Shown here: positions 18,250 to 33,016 of the stretch, piece after piece | Layout: each line of letters starts with the position of its first letter | Numbering within the stretch: position 1 is the first letter of the stretch | Assembly: GCF_900114185.1 (NCBI RefSeq) | Contig: NZ_FOSE01000004.1 | Location: 1-64,000 of the forward strand | Direction of reading: 5' to 3' | DNA length: 64,000 nt | DNA from: Cellulomonas sp. KH9 | GTDB lineage: Bacteria; Actinomycetota; Actinomycetes; Actinomycetales; Cellulomonadaceae | The notes under the pieces: generated by a model | Databases searched by the model: none | What the model was told of the DNA's origin: nothing | The model's input: only the letters and a program-made list of their open reading frames with translations | Position numbers and translations under genes: made by a program

Positions 18250-19902
18250 TCAGGCGGCCGCGAGGGCGCGCCCCGTGGTGCGGCCGGTGAACAGGCAGCC
18301 GCCGAGGAACGTCCCCTCCAGGGCACGGTGGCCGTGGACGCCACCGCCGCCGAAGCCCGCGGCCTCACCCACCGCCCACAGCCCCGGCAACACCTCCCCG
18401 TCGGGGCGCAGCACGCGGCCCTCGAGGTCCGTGGCGAGCCCGCCGAGGGTCTTGCGGGTCAGGACCGACAGCCGCACGGCGTACAGCGGGCCGTGCGCCG
18501 GGTCCAGCAGGCGGTGCGGCGGCGCGACCCGCACGGCCCGGTCGACGACGTACCGCCGGGCGGTCGCGGTCGCGACGACCTGCAGGTCCTTGCCCAGGCC
18601 CGTCGCCACCTGGGCGTCGCGCGCCGCGATGGTGCCGGCGAGCGCGTCCGGGTCGATGCGGTCGGTACCCGTCAGCGCGTTCATGCCCGCCGCGAGGCCC
18701 GCCGGGGTGGTCGCCGTGACGAACTCCGGCGACCGTCGCGCGAACGCCTCGACCGGGCCGACCGCCCCCGCGCGCACGCGCTGCAGCAGGAGCCGGACGT
18801 CACGCCCGGTGAGGTCCGGGTTCTGCTCGGACCCGGACAGTGCGAGCTCCTTGCCGAGGATCGTGCGGTCGAGCACGAACCACGAGTGGTCGTGCCCGTG
18901 CGACGTGAGGTGGGTCAGCGTCCCCAGGGAGTCGAACCCGGGGAACAGCGGGGGCGGCAGCCGTCGGCCGTCGGCGTCCAGCCACAGCGAGCTGGGTCCC
19001 GGCAGGATCCGGATGCCGTGCGCCGTCCACACCGGGGAGTGGTTGGCGACGCCCTCCGGGTAGTGCCACATGCGCCCGGCGTGGGCCACGTGCGCGCCGG
19101 CGGCGCGGGCCGCCGCGATCCCGGAGCCGTCCACGTGGTCGGGCACGCCGGAGAGCAGGCGCCCCGGAAGGGGGCCCGCCGTGGCGGGCCACGTGGCGCG
19201 CACCAGGTCGTGGGCGGCGCCGATGCCCCCGGTCGCCACGACGACCGCAGGGGCGGCGACCTCGAACGGCCGCAGCACGTCGCGCGACGACGGCGCGCCG
19301 CGGGCCACCCGGTCGGGCACCAGGACGTCCCCGCGGACCCCGGTCACGCGGCCGTCCGTCGTGGTCAGCGCGGTGACCCGGTGCCGGAACCGCACCTCGA
19401 CGAGCCCGTCGCGGTGCCCGTCCAGCAGGGTCCGGACGAACGGCTCGAGGACCGCGGGACCGGTCCCCCAGGTGACGTGGAACCGCGGCACGGAGTTGCC
19501 GTGGCCGTCGGCCAGGTACCCGCCGCGCTCGGCCCACTGCACCAGCGGGAACCAGCGCACGCCCTGGCCGTGCAGCCACGACCGCATCCTCCCGGCGGCG
19601 AACTCGACGAACGCCTCCGCCCAGGCCCGCCCCCAGCGGTCGGACCCGTCGTCGGCGAACGCCGCGGAGCCGAGCCAGTCCGCGAGCGCCAGCTCGGGGC
19701 TGTCGCGCACGCCCAGACGCCGCTGCTCGGGGGAGTCGACCAGGAACAGCCCGCCGAACGACCACCACGCCTGCCCGCCGAGGGACGCCGGCGGCTCCGC
19801 GTCCAGCAGGAGCACGCGCCGCCCGGCACGCAGCAGCTCGGCGGTGGTGACCAGGCCTGCGAGCCCGGCACCGACGACCACGACGTCGTGGGGGTGCGTC
19901 AT
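18250..19902 (-). CDS. FAD-dependent dehydrogenase (fumarate reductase/ketosteroid dehydrogenase fold)
   Basis: The 550-residue flavoprotein begins with a dinucleotide-binding motif, VVVVGAGLAGLVTTAELLRAG, then LLLDAEPPASLGGQAWWSFGG, a middle capping domain (PRFHVTWGTGPAVLEPF; VVVATGGIGAAHDLV) and a C-terminal FAD contact GLWAVGEAAGFGGGGVHGHRALEG. This layout matches the FAD-binding-2 family of actinobacterial putative dehydrogenases, whose substrates are mostly unknown. The ATG at 19902 is supported by TAGCGT six bases upstream (leaderless pattern). It sits between the phosphorylase-like gene (convergent) and glgX (same strand, 32 bases downstream of glgX). No link to glucan metabolism is evident. 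Confidence 0.86.
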   Translation of the reverse strand: MTHPHDVVVVGAGLAGLVTTAELLRAGRRVLLLDAEPPASLGGQAWWSFGGLFLVDSPEQRRLGVRDSPELALADWLGSAAFADDGSDRWGRAWAEAFVEFAAGRMRSWLHGQGVRWFPLVQWAERGGYLADGHGNSVPRFHVTWGTGPAVLEPFVRTLLDGHRDGLVEVRFRHRVTALTTTDGRVTGVRGDVLVPDRVARGAPSSRDVLRPFEVAAPAVVVATGGIGAAHDLVRATWPATAGPLPGRLLSGVPDHVDGSGIAAARAAGAHVAHAGRMWHYPEGVANHSPVWTAHGIRILPGPSSLWLDADGRRLPPPLFPGFDSLGTLTHLTSHGHDHSWFVLDRTILGKELALSGSEQNPDLTGRDVRLLLQRVRAGAVGPVEAFARRSPEFVTATTPAGLAAGMNALTGTDRIDPDALAGTIAARDAQVATGLGKDLQVVATATARRYVVDRAVRVAPPHRLLDPAHGPLYAVRLSVLTRKTLGGLATDLEGRVLRPDGEVLPGLWAVGEAAGFGGGGVHGHRALEGTFLGGCLFTGRTTGRALAAA

Positions 19903-19908
19903 GCGGGC

Positions 19909-19914
19909 ACGCTA
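19909..19914 (-). promoter_or_regulatory. -10 box, leaderless start of the FAD dehydrogenase
   Basis: TAGCGT on the minus strand, six bases before the ATG at 19902, with no Shine-Dalgarno sequence between. Confidence 0.5.
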
Positions 19915-19933
19915 CCGCTGCCGGGGGTCGGCG

Positions 19934-22141
19934 TCAGGGGCGGACGTACACCCGCATGCTCAGCGGCTCGACCGTCGTCACGGTGCCCCCCGGTTGGTGC
20001 AGGCCGCCGGAGATCGCCGCGGTCGACACCTCGGACGGGTGCTCCCACACGGAGTCCCACGCGAGCCGCCACGGCCGGTCGTCACCCGCGACGAGCTGCA
20101 CCTCCACGGCGTCGAGCGCCCCGTTCACGACGAGCAGCACCTGGTCGTCGTGGGGCTCCGGCGCGACCCGGGCCATCTGGAAGGTGCGGACGCCCGCGTC
20201 GTGCCACCGGGCGTGGTCGAACTCGACGCCGTCGGCGCCGTACCAGGCCAGGTCCGGCGGCCCGCCGGGGACCCACGGGCGCCCGGAGTAGAACGTCCGG
20301 GTGCGCAGGGCCGGGTGGTTGTGCCGCAGGGCCACGAGGTGCCGGGTCGTCGCGAGCAGCGACGTCCGCCACGGCGCCAGGTCCCAGTCGACCCAGGAGA
20401 CCTCGTTGTCCTGGCAGTACGCGTTGTTGTTGCCCCGCTGGGTGCGGCCCATCTCGTCGCCGGCGGTGATCATGGGCGTGCCCGCGGACAGCACGAGCGT
20501 GGCGAACAGGTTGCGCAGCGACCGGCGGCGCAGCGGGGCGATGTCGGCCGCGGGGGAGTCGCGCTGCACGGGGCCCTCGACGCCGTGGTTCCACGACCGG
20601 TTGTCGTCCGAGCCGTCGCGGTTCTGCTCCCCGTTGGCGGAGTTGTGCTTGTGCTCGTAGGCGACGAGGTCCGCCAGGGTGAAGCCGTCGTGCGCCGTCA
20701 CGTAGTTCACCGACGCGCGGGGGCCGCGGGCGAGGCCGGGCGACCCCCCGCCGAACAGGTCGACCGACCCCGACAGGCGCGTGGCGAGCTCGCGCACCCG
20801 GTGCCCGGGCAGCCCGTGCGCGGCGCGGCCGGGGTCGGCGAGCCAGAACGAGCGCACCGCGTTGCGGAACCGGTCGTTCCACTCCGCGAAGGGCGGCGGG
20901 AACTGCCCGGTCCGCCAGCCGCCGGGGCCGACGTCCCAGGGCTCCGCGACGAGCTTGAGCCCGGCGAGCCGCGGGTCCGTCGCGGCCGCCACGTACGTCG
21001 CGTGGTCGGCGCGGAAGCCGTCGGTGCTCCGGCCGAGCGTGACGGCGAGGTCGAACCGGAACCCGTCGACGCCGACGACGTCCGCCCAGTACCGCAGCGA
21101 GTCCAGGGTCTGGTGGACCACGCCCGTGCGGCGGAAGTCCAGGGAGTTGCCGGTCCCCGTCACGTCGGCCGGCGTGGCCGGCACCGCGCCGCCGTGCGCG
21201 TAGTAGTAGGCGTTGTCGAGGCCGCGCCAGGAGAGGTGCTGCCCGTCCGTGCCGCCCTCGCAGGTGTGGTTGTAGACGACGTCGAGCAGCACCTCGAGCC
21301 CGGCCTCGTGCAGCGCGTGGACCGTCGCGCGCAGCTCCGCGAGCACGGCCGCCGGGCCTGCGGCGCGGGCCGCCGCGGTGGCGTACGCCGCGTGCGGGGC
21401 GAAGAACCCGAGCGTCGAGTAGCCCCAGTAGTTGGTCAGGCCCTTGGCCACCAGGTGCGGCTCGGACGTGAACGCGTGGATCGGCAGCAGCTCGAGGGCG
21501 GTGACGCCCAGCCCGAGGAGGTGGTCGATGACGGCGGGGTGCGCGAGGCCCGCGTACGTGCCGCGCAGCTCCTCCGGCAGCGCGGGGTGCAGCCGGGTCA
21601 GGCCCTTGGTGTGCGCCTCGTAGACGACCGTGCGCGACCACGGCGTCCAGGGCCGGTTGGCCGCCGGGTCGGGCCCGGGCAGCGCGCGCGTGTCGACGAC
21701 CACGCCGTGCGGCACGTGCCCGGCCGAGTCGCGGGGGTCGGGCGGACCGTACGGGTTGCCCGTCAGGTCGCTCGCCACGACGTGCCCGTACGTCTCCGGG
21801 CCGTGGCCCAGGTCGCCCACGAGGCCCCGGGCGTACGGGTCGACCAGCAGCTTGGCGGGGTTGTACCGCAGCCCGTAGGCGGGCTCCCACGGGCCGTGCG
21901 CGCGCAGGCCGTAGCGCTGCCCGGGCCGGACGCCCGGCACCGACGCCGCCCAGTGGCCCAGCCGCGGGCCCGACAGCGGCACGCGGCGCTCCGTCGGGGC
22001 GTCCAGCGGGCCGTCGAGCAGGCACAGCTCGACCGCGGTGGCGTGGGGAGCGAGGACGGCCACGTCGACGCCCGTGTCGGTGACGTGGACGCCGAGGCGG
22101 TACGGCCCGTGCGCTCGGCCGGTCGTCGTGGGGTCGGTCAC
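19934..22141 (-). CDS. glgX: glycogen debranching enzyme GlgX (isoamylase type, GH13)
   Basis: GlgX hydrolyses alpha-1,6 branches of glycogen limit dextrins. The 735-residue protein has an N-terminal CBM48-like domain (YRLGVHVTDTGVDVAVLAPHATAVELCL), then VYEAHTKGLTRLHPALPEELRGTY, LELLPIHAF, LLDVVYNHTCEGG, GVDGFRFDLAVTLGR with the nucleophile aspartate, KLVAEPWDVGPGGW with the acid/base glutamate, VNYVTAHDGFTLADLV, and GDEMGRTQRGNNNAYCQDNE. The GTG at 22141 (MTDPTTTGR...) is preferred over the GTG six bases upstream because a -10-like box lies exactly six bases before it. It is divergent from etfB and upstream of the flavoprotein gene. Confidence 0.95.
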   Translation of the reverse strand: MTDPTTTGRAHGPYRLGVHVTDTGVDVAVLAPHATAVELCLLDGPLDAPTERRVPLSGPRLGHWAASVPGVRPGQRYGLRAHGPWEPAYGLRYNPAKLLVDPYARGLVGDLGHGPETYGHVVASDLTGNPYGPPDPRDSAGHVPHGVVVDTRALPGPDPAANRPWTPWSRTVVYEAHTKGLTRLHPALPEELRGTYAGLAHPAVIDHLLGLGVTALELLPIHAFTSEPHLVAKGLTNYWGYSTLGFFAPHAAYATAAARAAGPAAVLAELRATVHALHEAGLEVLLDVVYNHTCEGGTDGQHLSWRGLDNAYYYAHGGAVPATPADVTGTGNSLDFRRTGVVHQTLDSLRYWADVVGVDGFRFDLAVTLGRSTDGFRADHATYVAAATDPRLAGLKLVAEPWDVGPGGWRTGQFPPPFAEWNDRFRNAVRSFWLADPGRAAHGLPGHRVRELATRLSGSVDLFGGGSPGLARGPRASVNYVTAHDGFTLADLVAYEHKHNSANGEQNRDGSDDNRSWNHGVEGPVQRDSPAADIAPLRRRSLRNLFATLVLSAGTPMITAGDEMGRTQRGNNNAYCQDNEVSWVDWDLAPWRTSLLATTRHLVALRHNHPALRTRTFYSGRPWVPGGPPDLAWYGADGVEFDHARWHDAGVRTFQMARVAPEPHDDQVLLVVNGALDAVEVQLVAGDDRPWRLAWDSVWEHPSEVSTAAISGGLHQPGGTVTTVEPLSMRVYVRP

Positions 22142-22147
22142 CCCCAC

Positions 22148-22153
22148 ATCGTG
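22148..22153 (-). promoter_or_regulatory. probable -10 box of leaderless glgX
   Basis: CACGAT on the minus strand, then GTGGGG and the GTG start of glgX. The arrangement GATGTGGGGGTGA is shared with the phosphotransferase start at 25089. CACGAT is a weak -10 (A at position 2 and T at position 6 only). Confidence 0.4.
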
Positions 22154-22229
22154 CCAGCAGCGCGATCCGGTCCGTGTCGGGCGCGTTTCCAGCAGGCGAC
22201 ACGGACCGGGCCCCGGGGTCGGCGGGAGG

Positions 22230-22235
22230 TAACGT
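22230..22235 (+). promoter_or_regulatory. -10 box of etfBA
   Basis: TAACGT, seven bases before the GTG start of etfB, predicts a leaderless transcript. A GGGAGG at 22224-22229 is 13 bases before the start, too far to serve as a normal ribosome binding site. Confidence 0.5.
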
Positions 22236-22242
22236 TCGGGGG

Positions 22243-23037
22243 GTGAGGATCGTCGTCTGCGTGAAGTTCGTCCCCGACATCCAGTCCGACCGGCAGCTCG
22301 GTCCCGACGGGCGCGTCGTGCGCGACGGCGGTGACGGCACCCTCAACGAGCTCGACGAGAACGCCGTCGAGGCCGCGCTCACGCTGGCCGAGGAGCACGA
22401 CGGCGAGGTCGTCGTGGTCACCGTCGGCCCGGACGACGCCGTCGACGCGGTCCGCAAGGGCCTGCAGATGGGCGCCGACGAGGCGGTGCACGTGCTGGAC
22501 GACGACGTGGCCGGCTCGGACGCGATCGGGACCGCGACGGTCCTGGCCGCCGCGGTGCGCCACCTGGCCGCGGACTCCCCGGTCGACCTGGTCGTCACCG
22601 GCATGGCGGGGCTCGACGGCCTGACGTCGCTGCTCCCGGCCGCGCTGGCCGAGCAGCTGGACCTGCCCGCGCTGCCCCTGGCGTCGGCGCTGACCGTGGA
22701 CCCGCAGGCGCGGACCGTGACGGTCACGCGCCGCCTCGACCACGCCACCGAGACGCTGCAGGCGCCGCTGCCGGCCCTGGTGTCGGTCACCGACGGCATC
22801 AACGAGCCGCGCTACCCGAACTTCAAGGGGATCATGGCGGCCCGCAAGAAGCCCGTCACCACCCTCACCCTCGCCGACCTGGGCGTCGACCCCGCCACCG
22901 TCGGCACCGCGGGCGCCCGCACGCAGGTGCTCGAGGCGGCGCCCCGCCCGCCGCGGGAGGACCGTGTGCTCGTCACCGACACCGGCGACGCCGGCACCCG
23001 GCTGGCCGCCTGGCTCGTCGAGCGCAAGCTCGTCTGA
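22243..23037 (+). CDS. etfB: electron transfer flavoprotein beta subunit
   Basis: EtfB binds AMP and, with EtfA, carries electrons from acyl-CoA and related dehydrogenases to the quinone pool. The 264-residue sequence shows VRIVVCVKFVPDIQSD, GGDGTLNELDENAVEAALTL, GMAGLDGLTSLLPAALAEQL and the ETF-beta signature region VSVTDGINEPRYPNFKGIMAARKKPV. The GTG at 22243 is chosen because the conserved protein begins RIVVCVK there. etfA follows after 48 bases. Confidence 0.95.
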   Translation: MRIVVCVKFVPDIQSDRQLGPDGRVVRDGGDGTLNELDENAVEAALTLAEEHDGEVVVVTVGPDDAVDAVRKGLQMGADEAVHVLDDDVAGSDAIGTATVLAAAVRHLAADSPVDLVVTGMAGLDGLTSLLPAALAEQLDLPALPLASALTVDPQARTVTVTRRLDHATETLQAPLPALVSVTDGINEPRYPNFKGIMAARKKPVTTLTLADLGVDPATVGTAGARTQVLEAAPRPPREDRVLVTDTGDAGTRLAAWLVERKLV

Positions 23038-23085
23038 CGCCGGCCCGCCCCACCCCCGTCACCCCGTACCACCCGGAGGACCGCC

Positions 23086-24066
23086 GTGACCGCCACCCCC
23101 GTGCTCGTCCTGCTCGACCACGCCGCCGACGGCACGCTGCGCCCGCCGGTGCGCGAGCTGCTGACCCTCGCGCGGGAGCTCGCCGGTGACGGCGGTGTGC
23201 AGGGCGTGTGGGCGGGTGCCGAGGACGTCGCCGGGGCGCTGCCCGTGCTCGCCGCGCAGGGCGTGAGCACGGTGCACCGTCTGGTGACCGACGCCGACGT
23301 CCACCTCTCGGCGGTGCTGGCCGACGGCCTGGAGGCCGCGCTCGCGACGTCGGACGCCGCGGTGCTGCTGCTCGTCTCCTCCTTCGAGAACAAGGAGGCG
23401 GCGGCGCGGGTGGCCGTGCGCACCGGCGCGGGCGTCGTCACGGACGCCGACGGCGTCACGCTCGAGGACGGGCGCGTCGTCGCGCACAAGACCGTGCTGG
23501 CCGGCACGTGGACCACGCGGTGCGCCGTGACCACGCCCCGCGCGGTGGTCACCGTCAAGGCCAACTCGGTGACCGCGCAGGACGCAGCGGTCCCGGCCAC
23601 GCCGGCCGTCGTCGACCTGCCGGTCGACGTGCGCCCGGGGTCGACCCGCGTGCACCTCGTCGAGCGCACCGAGCACGCCGACTCCGGTCGCCCGGACCTG
23701 GGCTCCGCGCACGTCGTGGTGGTCGGGGGACGCGGCACCGAAGGTGACTTCTCGGTGGTCGAGGAGCTGGCCGACGTGCTCGGGGGTGCCGTGGGCGCCA
23801 CCCGCGTCGCCACCGACGAGGGCTGGATCGCGCACGACGCGCAGATCGGCCAGACGGGGGTGACCGTGTCGCCGCGCCTCTACATCGGCGCCGGCGTCTC
23901 CGGGGCCGTCCACCACCGCGGCGGCATGCAGGCGTCCGGGACGATCGTCGCGGTGAACAACGACCCCGACGCGCCGATCTTCGAGATCGCCGACTTCGGC
24001 GTCGTCGGCGACCTGTTCACGGTGCTGCCGCAGGCGGCGGCGGAGCTGCGGCGCCTGCAGGGCTGA
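23086..24066 (+). CDS. etfA: electron transfer flavoprotein alpha subunit
   Basis: The 326-residue EtfA partner has an N-terminal alpha/beta domain (VLVLLDHAADGTLRPPVRELLTLARELA) and the C-terminal FAD-binding signature: AHDAQIGQTGVTVSPRLYIG, then GVSGAVHHRGGMQASGTIVAVN and DPDAPIFEIADFGVVGDLF. The GTG start has GGAGGA six bases upstream. Co-transcription with etfB is expected. Confidence 0.96.
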   Translation: MTATPVLVLLDHAADGTLRPPVRELLTLARELAGDGGVQGVWAGAEDVAGALPVLAAQGVSTVHRLVTDADVHLSAVLADGLEAALATSDAAVLLLVSSFENKEAAARVAVRTGAGVVTDADGVTLEDGRVVAHKTVLAGTWTTRCAVTTPRAVVTVKANSVTAQDAAVPATPAVVDLPVDVRPGSTRVHLVERTEHADSGRPDLGSAHVVVVGGRGTEGDFSVVEELADVLGGAVGATRVATDEGWIAHDAQIGQTGVTVSPRLYIGAGVSGAVHHRGGMQASGTIVAVNNDPDAPIFEIADFGVVGDLFTVLPQAAAELRRLQG

Positions 24067-24093
24067 GCGCGCCGGCGGGTCGCGCCGGGCGGG

Positions 24094-25089
24094 TCAGCTG
24101 AGGTCGCGCAGCCAGCGCAGCGTGGCGCCCGCCTGCGCGGCCTGGAAGGCCCGCAGGTTGGGGATGCCCGTCGGTGACGGCAGCGCGGACGACCACGCGA
24201 AGTACCCCGCCAGGCCGGCGAGGGCCGCCCGCAGGTCGTCGGCCCCGACGCCCTGAGCGGCCTGGCTGCTCGCGAACAGCGCGGCGGGGTCGTCCCCGGC
24301 GCCCCCCTGCAGCATGACGCTCGGCAGCATGAACGCGAGGTCGATCCACGGCGCCCCGACGCACGCGTGCGGCCAGTCGATGAGCCACACGCGGTCGTGG
24401 CCGTCCTCGACCATGAGGTTGTCGGCCCGCAGGTCCCCGTGCACCAGGGAGTCGCCGGCGCACACCCGCAGGGCGTCCTGCTCCCACGCGACCAGCTCGT
24501 CGAGGTGGTCCAGCGCCCAGCGGCCCGGCTCCTCGAGCAGCTCGGCGACGTGCTCGCGCTGCTGCGGCGTGCCGCGCAGCATCGAGCGCCACCCCGTGAA
24601 GTCCTCGGCCAGCAGGTCGTCCGCGCGGGGCAGGTCGTGGCCGGGCGCCGGGGTGCAGCGCGCCAGGTCGTCGAGCGTCCGGAGCACCAGCGCGAGGTCG
24701 TCCGAGCGCCACGGCAGCTCGGGGGACCGCCCGTGCACCGCGTCGAAGCCGAGCAGGACCCAGTGGCCGTCGTCGTCCCACCAGCGCAGCGCGGGCGCGG
24801 GCACCTCGGGGGGCAGCGCGCGGGCGGCGCGGATCTCGGCCCGCGCGAGGTCGGGCGAGTGCGGGTTCTGCTCCGCGGAGACGGCCTTGACGAAGACGGC
24901 GCGACCGTCGGTGAGCTCGAGGACGGCGCAGAACCCGGGGGAGAACCCGCTCGTGGCGGACATCTCGGCGGTCACGCGGGCGCCGGCCAGCGTCTCGATG
25001 CGCTCGCGCACCGCACGGGGCAGGTCGCGCCAGTCCAGCCGCTGGCCGCCGAAGGCGAGCGGCAGCGCCATGACGTCGTCGGCACTCAC
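24094..25089 (-). CDS. phosphotransferase of the APH/choline-kinase fold
   Basis: The 331-residue protein has the kinase-fold core: [10 protein letters not shown] (nucleotide-binding lysine), [15 protein letters not shown] (catalytic loop HGDxxxxN) and [22 protein letters not shown] (metal-binding aspartate). Family members phosphorylate small molecules such as aminoglycosides, choline or homoserine; the substrate here cannot be read from sequence, and it is not close to known antibiotic-resistance enzymes by motif. The GTG at 25089 ([15 protein letters not shown]) is preceded by a leaderless-type AAAGAT box. It is convergent with etfA and divergent from the cysteine desulfurase. Confidence 0.87.
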   Translation of the reverse strand: MSADDVMALPLAFGGQRLDWRDLPRAVRERIETLAGARVTAEMSATSGFSPGFCAVLELTDGRAVFVKAVSAEQNPHSPDLARAEIRAARALPPEVPAPALRWWDDDGHWVLLGFDAVHGRSPELPWRSDDLALVLRTLDDLARCTPAPGHDLPRADDLLAEDFTGWRSMLRGTPQQREHVAELLEEPGRWALDHLDELVAWEQDALRVCAGDSLVHGDLRADNLMVEDGHDRVWLIDWPHACVGAPWIDLAFMLPSVMLQGGAGDDPAALFASSQAAQGVGADDLRAALAGLAGYFAWSSALPSPTGIPNLRAFQAAQAGATLRWLRDLS

Positions 25090-25095
25090 CCCCAC

Positions 25096-25101
25096 ATCTT
25101 T
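25096..25101 (-). promoter_or_regulatory. probable -10 box of the phosphotransferase gene
   Basis: AAAGAT on the minus strand, then GTGGGG and GTG. Spacing of six bases matches the leaderless pattern of this window, and the 13 bases GATGTGGGGGTGA are identical to the glgX start. Confidence 0.4.
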
Positions 25102-25222
25102 GCAGCATCCCGGACCGGTCCAGGGCGTGGCGGCCGTGCTCGTGCGGGCGAACGTGGCCGGGGACGGGCCGCGGCCGGACGAACCGGGCGGACCGCCCGG
25201 CCGGGGCGGCCCCCGGCGTTCG

Positions 25223-25228
25223 TAGACT
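25223..25228 (+). promoter_or_regulatory. -10 box of the cysteine desulfurase/mnmA operon
   Basis: TAGACT, six bases before the GTG at 25235. The same hexamer precedes gatC. Confidence 0.6.
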
Positions 25229-25234
25229 GTCGGG

Positions 25235-26440
25235 GTGAGTGCACCCCGCACCCGCGCGGTCTACCTCGACCACGCGGCGACCACCTCGATGCGCCCCGCG
25301 GCGCTCGCCGCCCTGACGGCCGGGCTCGCGCGCACCGGCAACCCCTCCTCGCTGCACACGGCGGGACGCGCGGCCCGCCGGACCGTCGAGGAGGCCCGCG
25401 AGCAGATCGCGGCGGCCCTGGGCGCGCGGCCGAGCGAGGTGGTGTGGACCGCGGGCGGCACCGAGGCCGACAACCTCGCGGTCAAGGGGCTGTTCTGGGC
25501 GCGGCGCACGCAGGACCCGTCGCGCCGGCGCGTCGTGGTGTCCGCTGTCGAGCACCACGCGGTCCTGGACCCCGCCTTCTGGCTGGCCGAGCACGCCGGT
25601 GCGGAGCTCGCGCTGCTGCCCGTGGACGGCGAGGGGCGCGTCGAGCTCGACGCGCTGCGTGCCGAGCTCGAGGAGCACGGGGACGCCGTGGCGCTGGTCT
25701 CGGTCATGTGGGCCAACAACGAGGTCGGCACGCTGCAGCCGCTGGAGGAGGTCGTCGGCCTCGCGCACCGGTACGGCGTGCCCGTGCACGCGGACGCGGT
25801 GCAGGCCGTCGGGCAGGTCCCCGTCGACCTGCGCGCGTCCGGCGTCGACGCGCTGACCGTCAGCGGGCACAAGGTCGGCGGGCCGGGTGCCACCGGCGCC
25901 CTGCTGGCGCGCCGCGGGCTCGACCTGACCCCCGTGCTGCACGGCGGCGGGCAGGAGCGCGGCGTGCGGTCCGGCACGCTCGACCCCGCGCTGCTGGCGG
26001 CGTTCGCGGCCGCGGTGGACGAGGCGGTGGTGACGCGCGAGGAGCACGCCGCGCGCGTGGGGACGCTGCGCGACGACCTGGTGCGGCGCGTGCTGCAGGC
26101 GGTCCCCGGCGCGACGCTGCGCGGCCCGGCCGACGCCACCCACCGCCTGCCGGGCAACGCCCACCTGACGTTCGCGGGCTGCGAAGGGGACTCCCTGCTG
26201 TACCTGCTCGACGCCGCAGGGGTCGAGGCGTCCACGGGCTCGGCGTGCCAGGCAGGCGTGCCGCGGCCGTCGCACGTGCTGCTCGCCATGGGCGTGGGCG
26301 AGGACGACGCGCGCGGTGCGCTGCGGTTCTCGTTCGGTGCCACCTCGACGGCGGACGACGTCGACGCCGTGGTCGACGTGCTGCCCGGCGCGGTCGAGCG
26401 CGCGCGGGCAGCGGGTCTGTCGATGGCGGTGGGGGCCTGA
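25235..26440 (+). CDS. cysteine desulfurase (NifS/IscS type)
   Basis: This PLP enzyme takes sulfur from cysteine as a persulfide; next to mnmA it most likely supplies sulfur for tRNA 2-thiouridine. Signatures in the 401-residue protein: [59 protein letters not shown] lysine Lys213 in [12 protein letters not shown], and persulfide cysteine Cys338 in STGSACQAG. The GTG start is set by the TAGACT box. It overlaps mnmA by one base (TGATG), so the two are translationally coupled. Confidence 0.95.
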   Translation: MSAPRTRAVYLDHAATTSMRPAALAALTAGLARTGNPSSLHTAGRAARRTVEEAREQIAAALGARPSEVVWTAGGTEADNLAVKGLFWARRTQDPSRRRVVVSAVEHHAVLDPAFWLAEHAGAELALLPVDGEGRVELDALRAELEEHGDAVALVSVMWANNEVGTLQPLEEVVGLAHRYGVPVHADAVQAVGQVPVDLRASGVDALTVSGHKVGGPGATGALLARRGLDLTPVLHGGGQERGVRSGTLDPALLAAFAAAVDEAVVTREEHAARVGTLRDDLVRRVLQAVPGATLRGPADATHRLPGNAHLTFAGCEGDSLLYLLDAAGVEASTGSACQAGVPRPSHVLLAMGVGEDDARGALRFSFGATSTADDVDAVVDVLPGAVERARAAGLSMAVGA

Positions 26441-27560
26441 TGCGCGTGCTGGCGGCCATGTCCGGCGGCGTGGACTCCGCGGTCGCGGCGGCCCGGGCCG
26501 TCGACGCGGGCCACGACGTGGTGGGCGTGCACATGGCGCTGTCCCGCACGCCCGCCCAGGAGCGCACCGGGTCGCGCGGCTGCTGCTCGATCGAGGACGC
26601 GTCGGACGCGCGCCGCGCCGCCGACGTGCTCGGCATCCCGTACTACGTGTGGGACATGTCCGAGCGCTTCGAGGCGACGGTCGTGGCGGACTTCCTGTCC
26701 GAGTACGCGGCGGGACGCACCCCCAACCCGTGCGTGCGGTGCAACGAGCACGTGAAGTTCGCGGCGCTGCTGGACAAGGCGGTCGCGCTCGGCTTCGACG
26801 CCGTGTGCACCGGCCACTACGCGCGGGTCGTCGAGGGCGTCGACGGCGCCCGCGAGCTGCACCGCGCCGCCGACGCCGCCAAGGACCAGTCCTACGTGCT
26901 GGCCGTCATGGGGCCCGAGCGGCTGGCGCGGGCGCTGTTCCCGCTGGGCGACGTCGCCTCCAAGGCCGAGGTGCGGGCGGAGGCCGTCGCGCGGGGTCTG
27001 TCGGTCGCCGCCAAGCCCGACTCGTACGACATCTGCTTCGTCGCCGACGGTGACACCCAGGGGTTCCTGCGCCGCGCGCTCGGGGAGCAGCCCGGCGACA
27101 TCGTCGACGAGGACGGTGCGGTGGTGGGCACGCACGACGGCGCGTACGCGTACACGGTCGGGCAGCGGCGCGGGCTGTCGCTGGGCCGCCCCGCACCCGA
27201 CGGCCGGCCGCGGTACGTGCTCGCGGTCGAGCCGGTCCGGCGCCGTGTCGTCGTCGGGCCCGCGGAGCACCTCGACGTCGCGCACGTCCGCGGCGACGCC
27301 GCGGTCTGGTTCGGTACCGTCCCGCCGGCCGGGGCGTCGTGCACCGTCCAGGTGCGCGCGCACGGCGCCGACGTCCCGGCGCGGGTGCTCGCCGCCGACG
27401 CGGGGTCCGTGACCGTCGACGTCGCGGACGGGGGAGTCCGCGGGGTCGCCCCGGGGCAGTCCCTCGTGCTGTACGACGGCACCCGGGTGCTCGGGCAGGC
27501 CACCGTGGCCGCGACGCGCACCGCCGCGGACCTGGCCGGTGCGGCATCGGACGGCCCCGC

Positions 27561-27564
<4 letters not shown>
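26440..27564 (+). CDS. mnmA: tRNA-specific 2-thiouridylase MnmA
   Basis: MnmA thiolates uridine 34 of Lys, Glu and Gln tRNAs. The 374-residue protein has the ATP-pyrophosphatase P-loop [24 protein letters not shown], the catalytic cysteine Cys101 in [31 protein letters not shown], and persulfide-forming Cys198 in [10 protein letters not shown], followed by the C-terminal beta domains. The ATG overlaps the desulfurase stop; its own stop overlaps the next gene (GTGA). Length matches E. coli MnmA. Confidence 0.96.
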
Positions 27565-32828
<5,264 letters not shown>

Positions 32829-33004
32829 GTCCCGCGGCCCGGCACGGGCGGCCCGGGCAGCTCGCGCACGTCGACCGGGCGTCGGGAGCAGGGGCGCCGG
32901 CGGAGGGCGCCGGAGCGCGCGCCGGGAGCGGCACGCACGGGCGCGACCCGGGCCGGGGCGGGCGCGCGGCGCACTCCCGCGGGCCGACCCGACCCGGTTC
33001 GCCG

Positions 33005-33010
33005 CATACT
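33005..33010 (+). promoter_or_regulatory. -10 box for the 140-residue conserved protein
   Basis: CATACT, six bases before the ATG at 33017, again a leaderless arrangement. The preceding gap (32829-33004) is GC-rich with short direct repeats of GCGCCGG and no visible gene. Confidence 0.5.
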
Positions 33011-33016
33011 GGGCAC

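Noticed and set aside
24094-25089. Aminoglycoside resistance gene
   Set aside because: Shares only the generic kinase-fold motifs HGDxxxxN and IDW; no substrate-specific features and a housekeeping context.
32829-33004. Short direct repeats GCGCCGG as a repeat array
   Set aside because: Copies are few, irregular and expected by chance in such GC-rich noncoding DNA.
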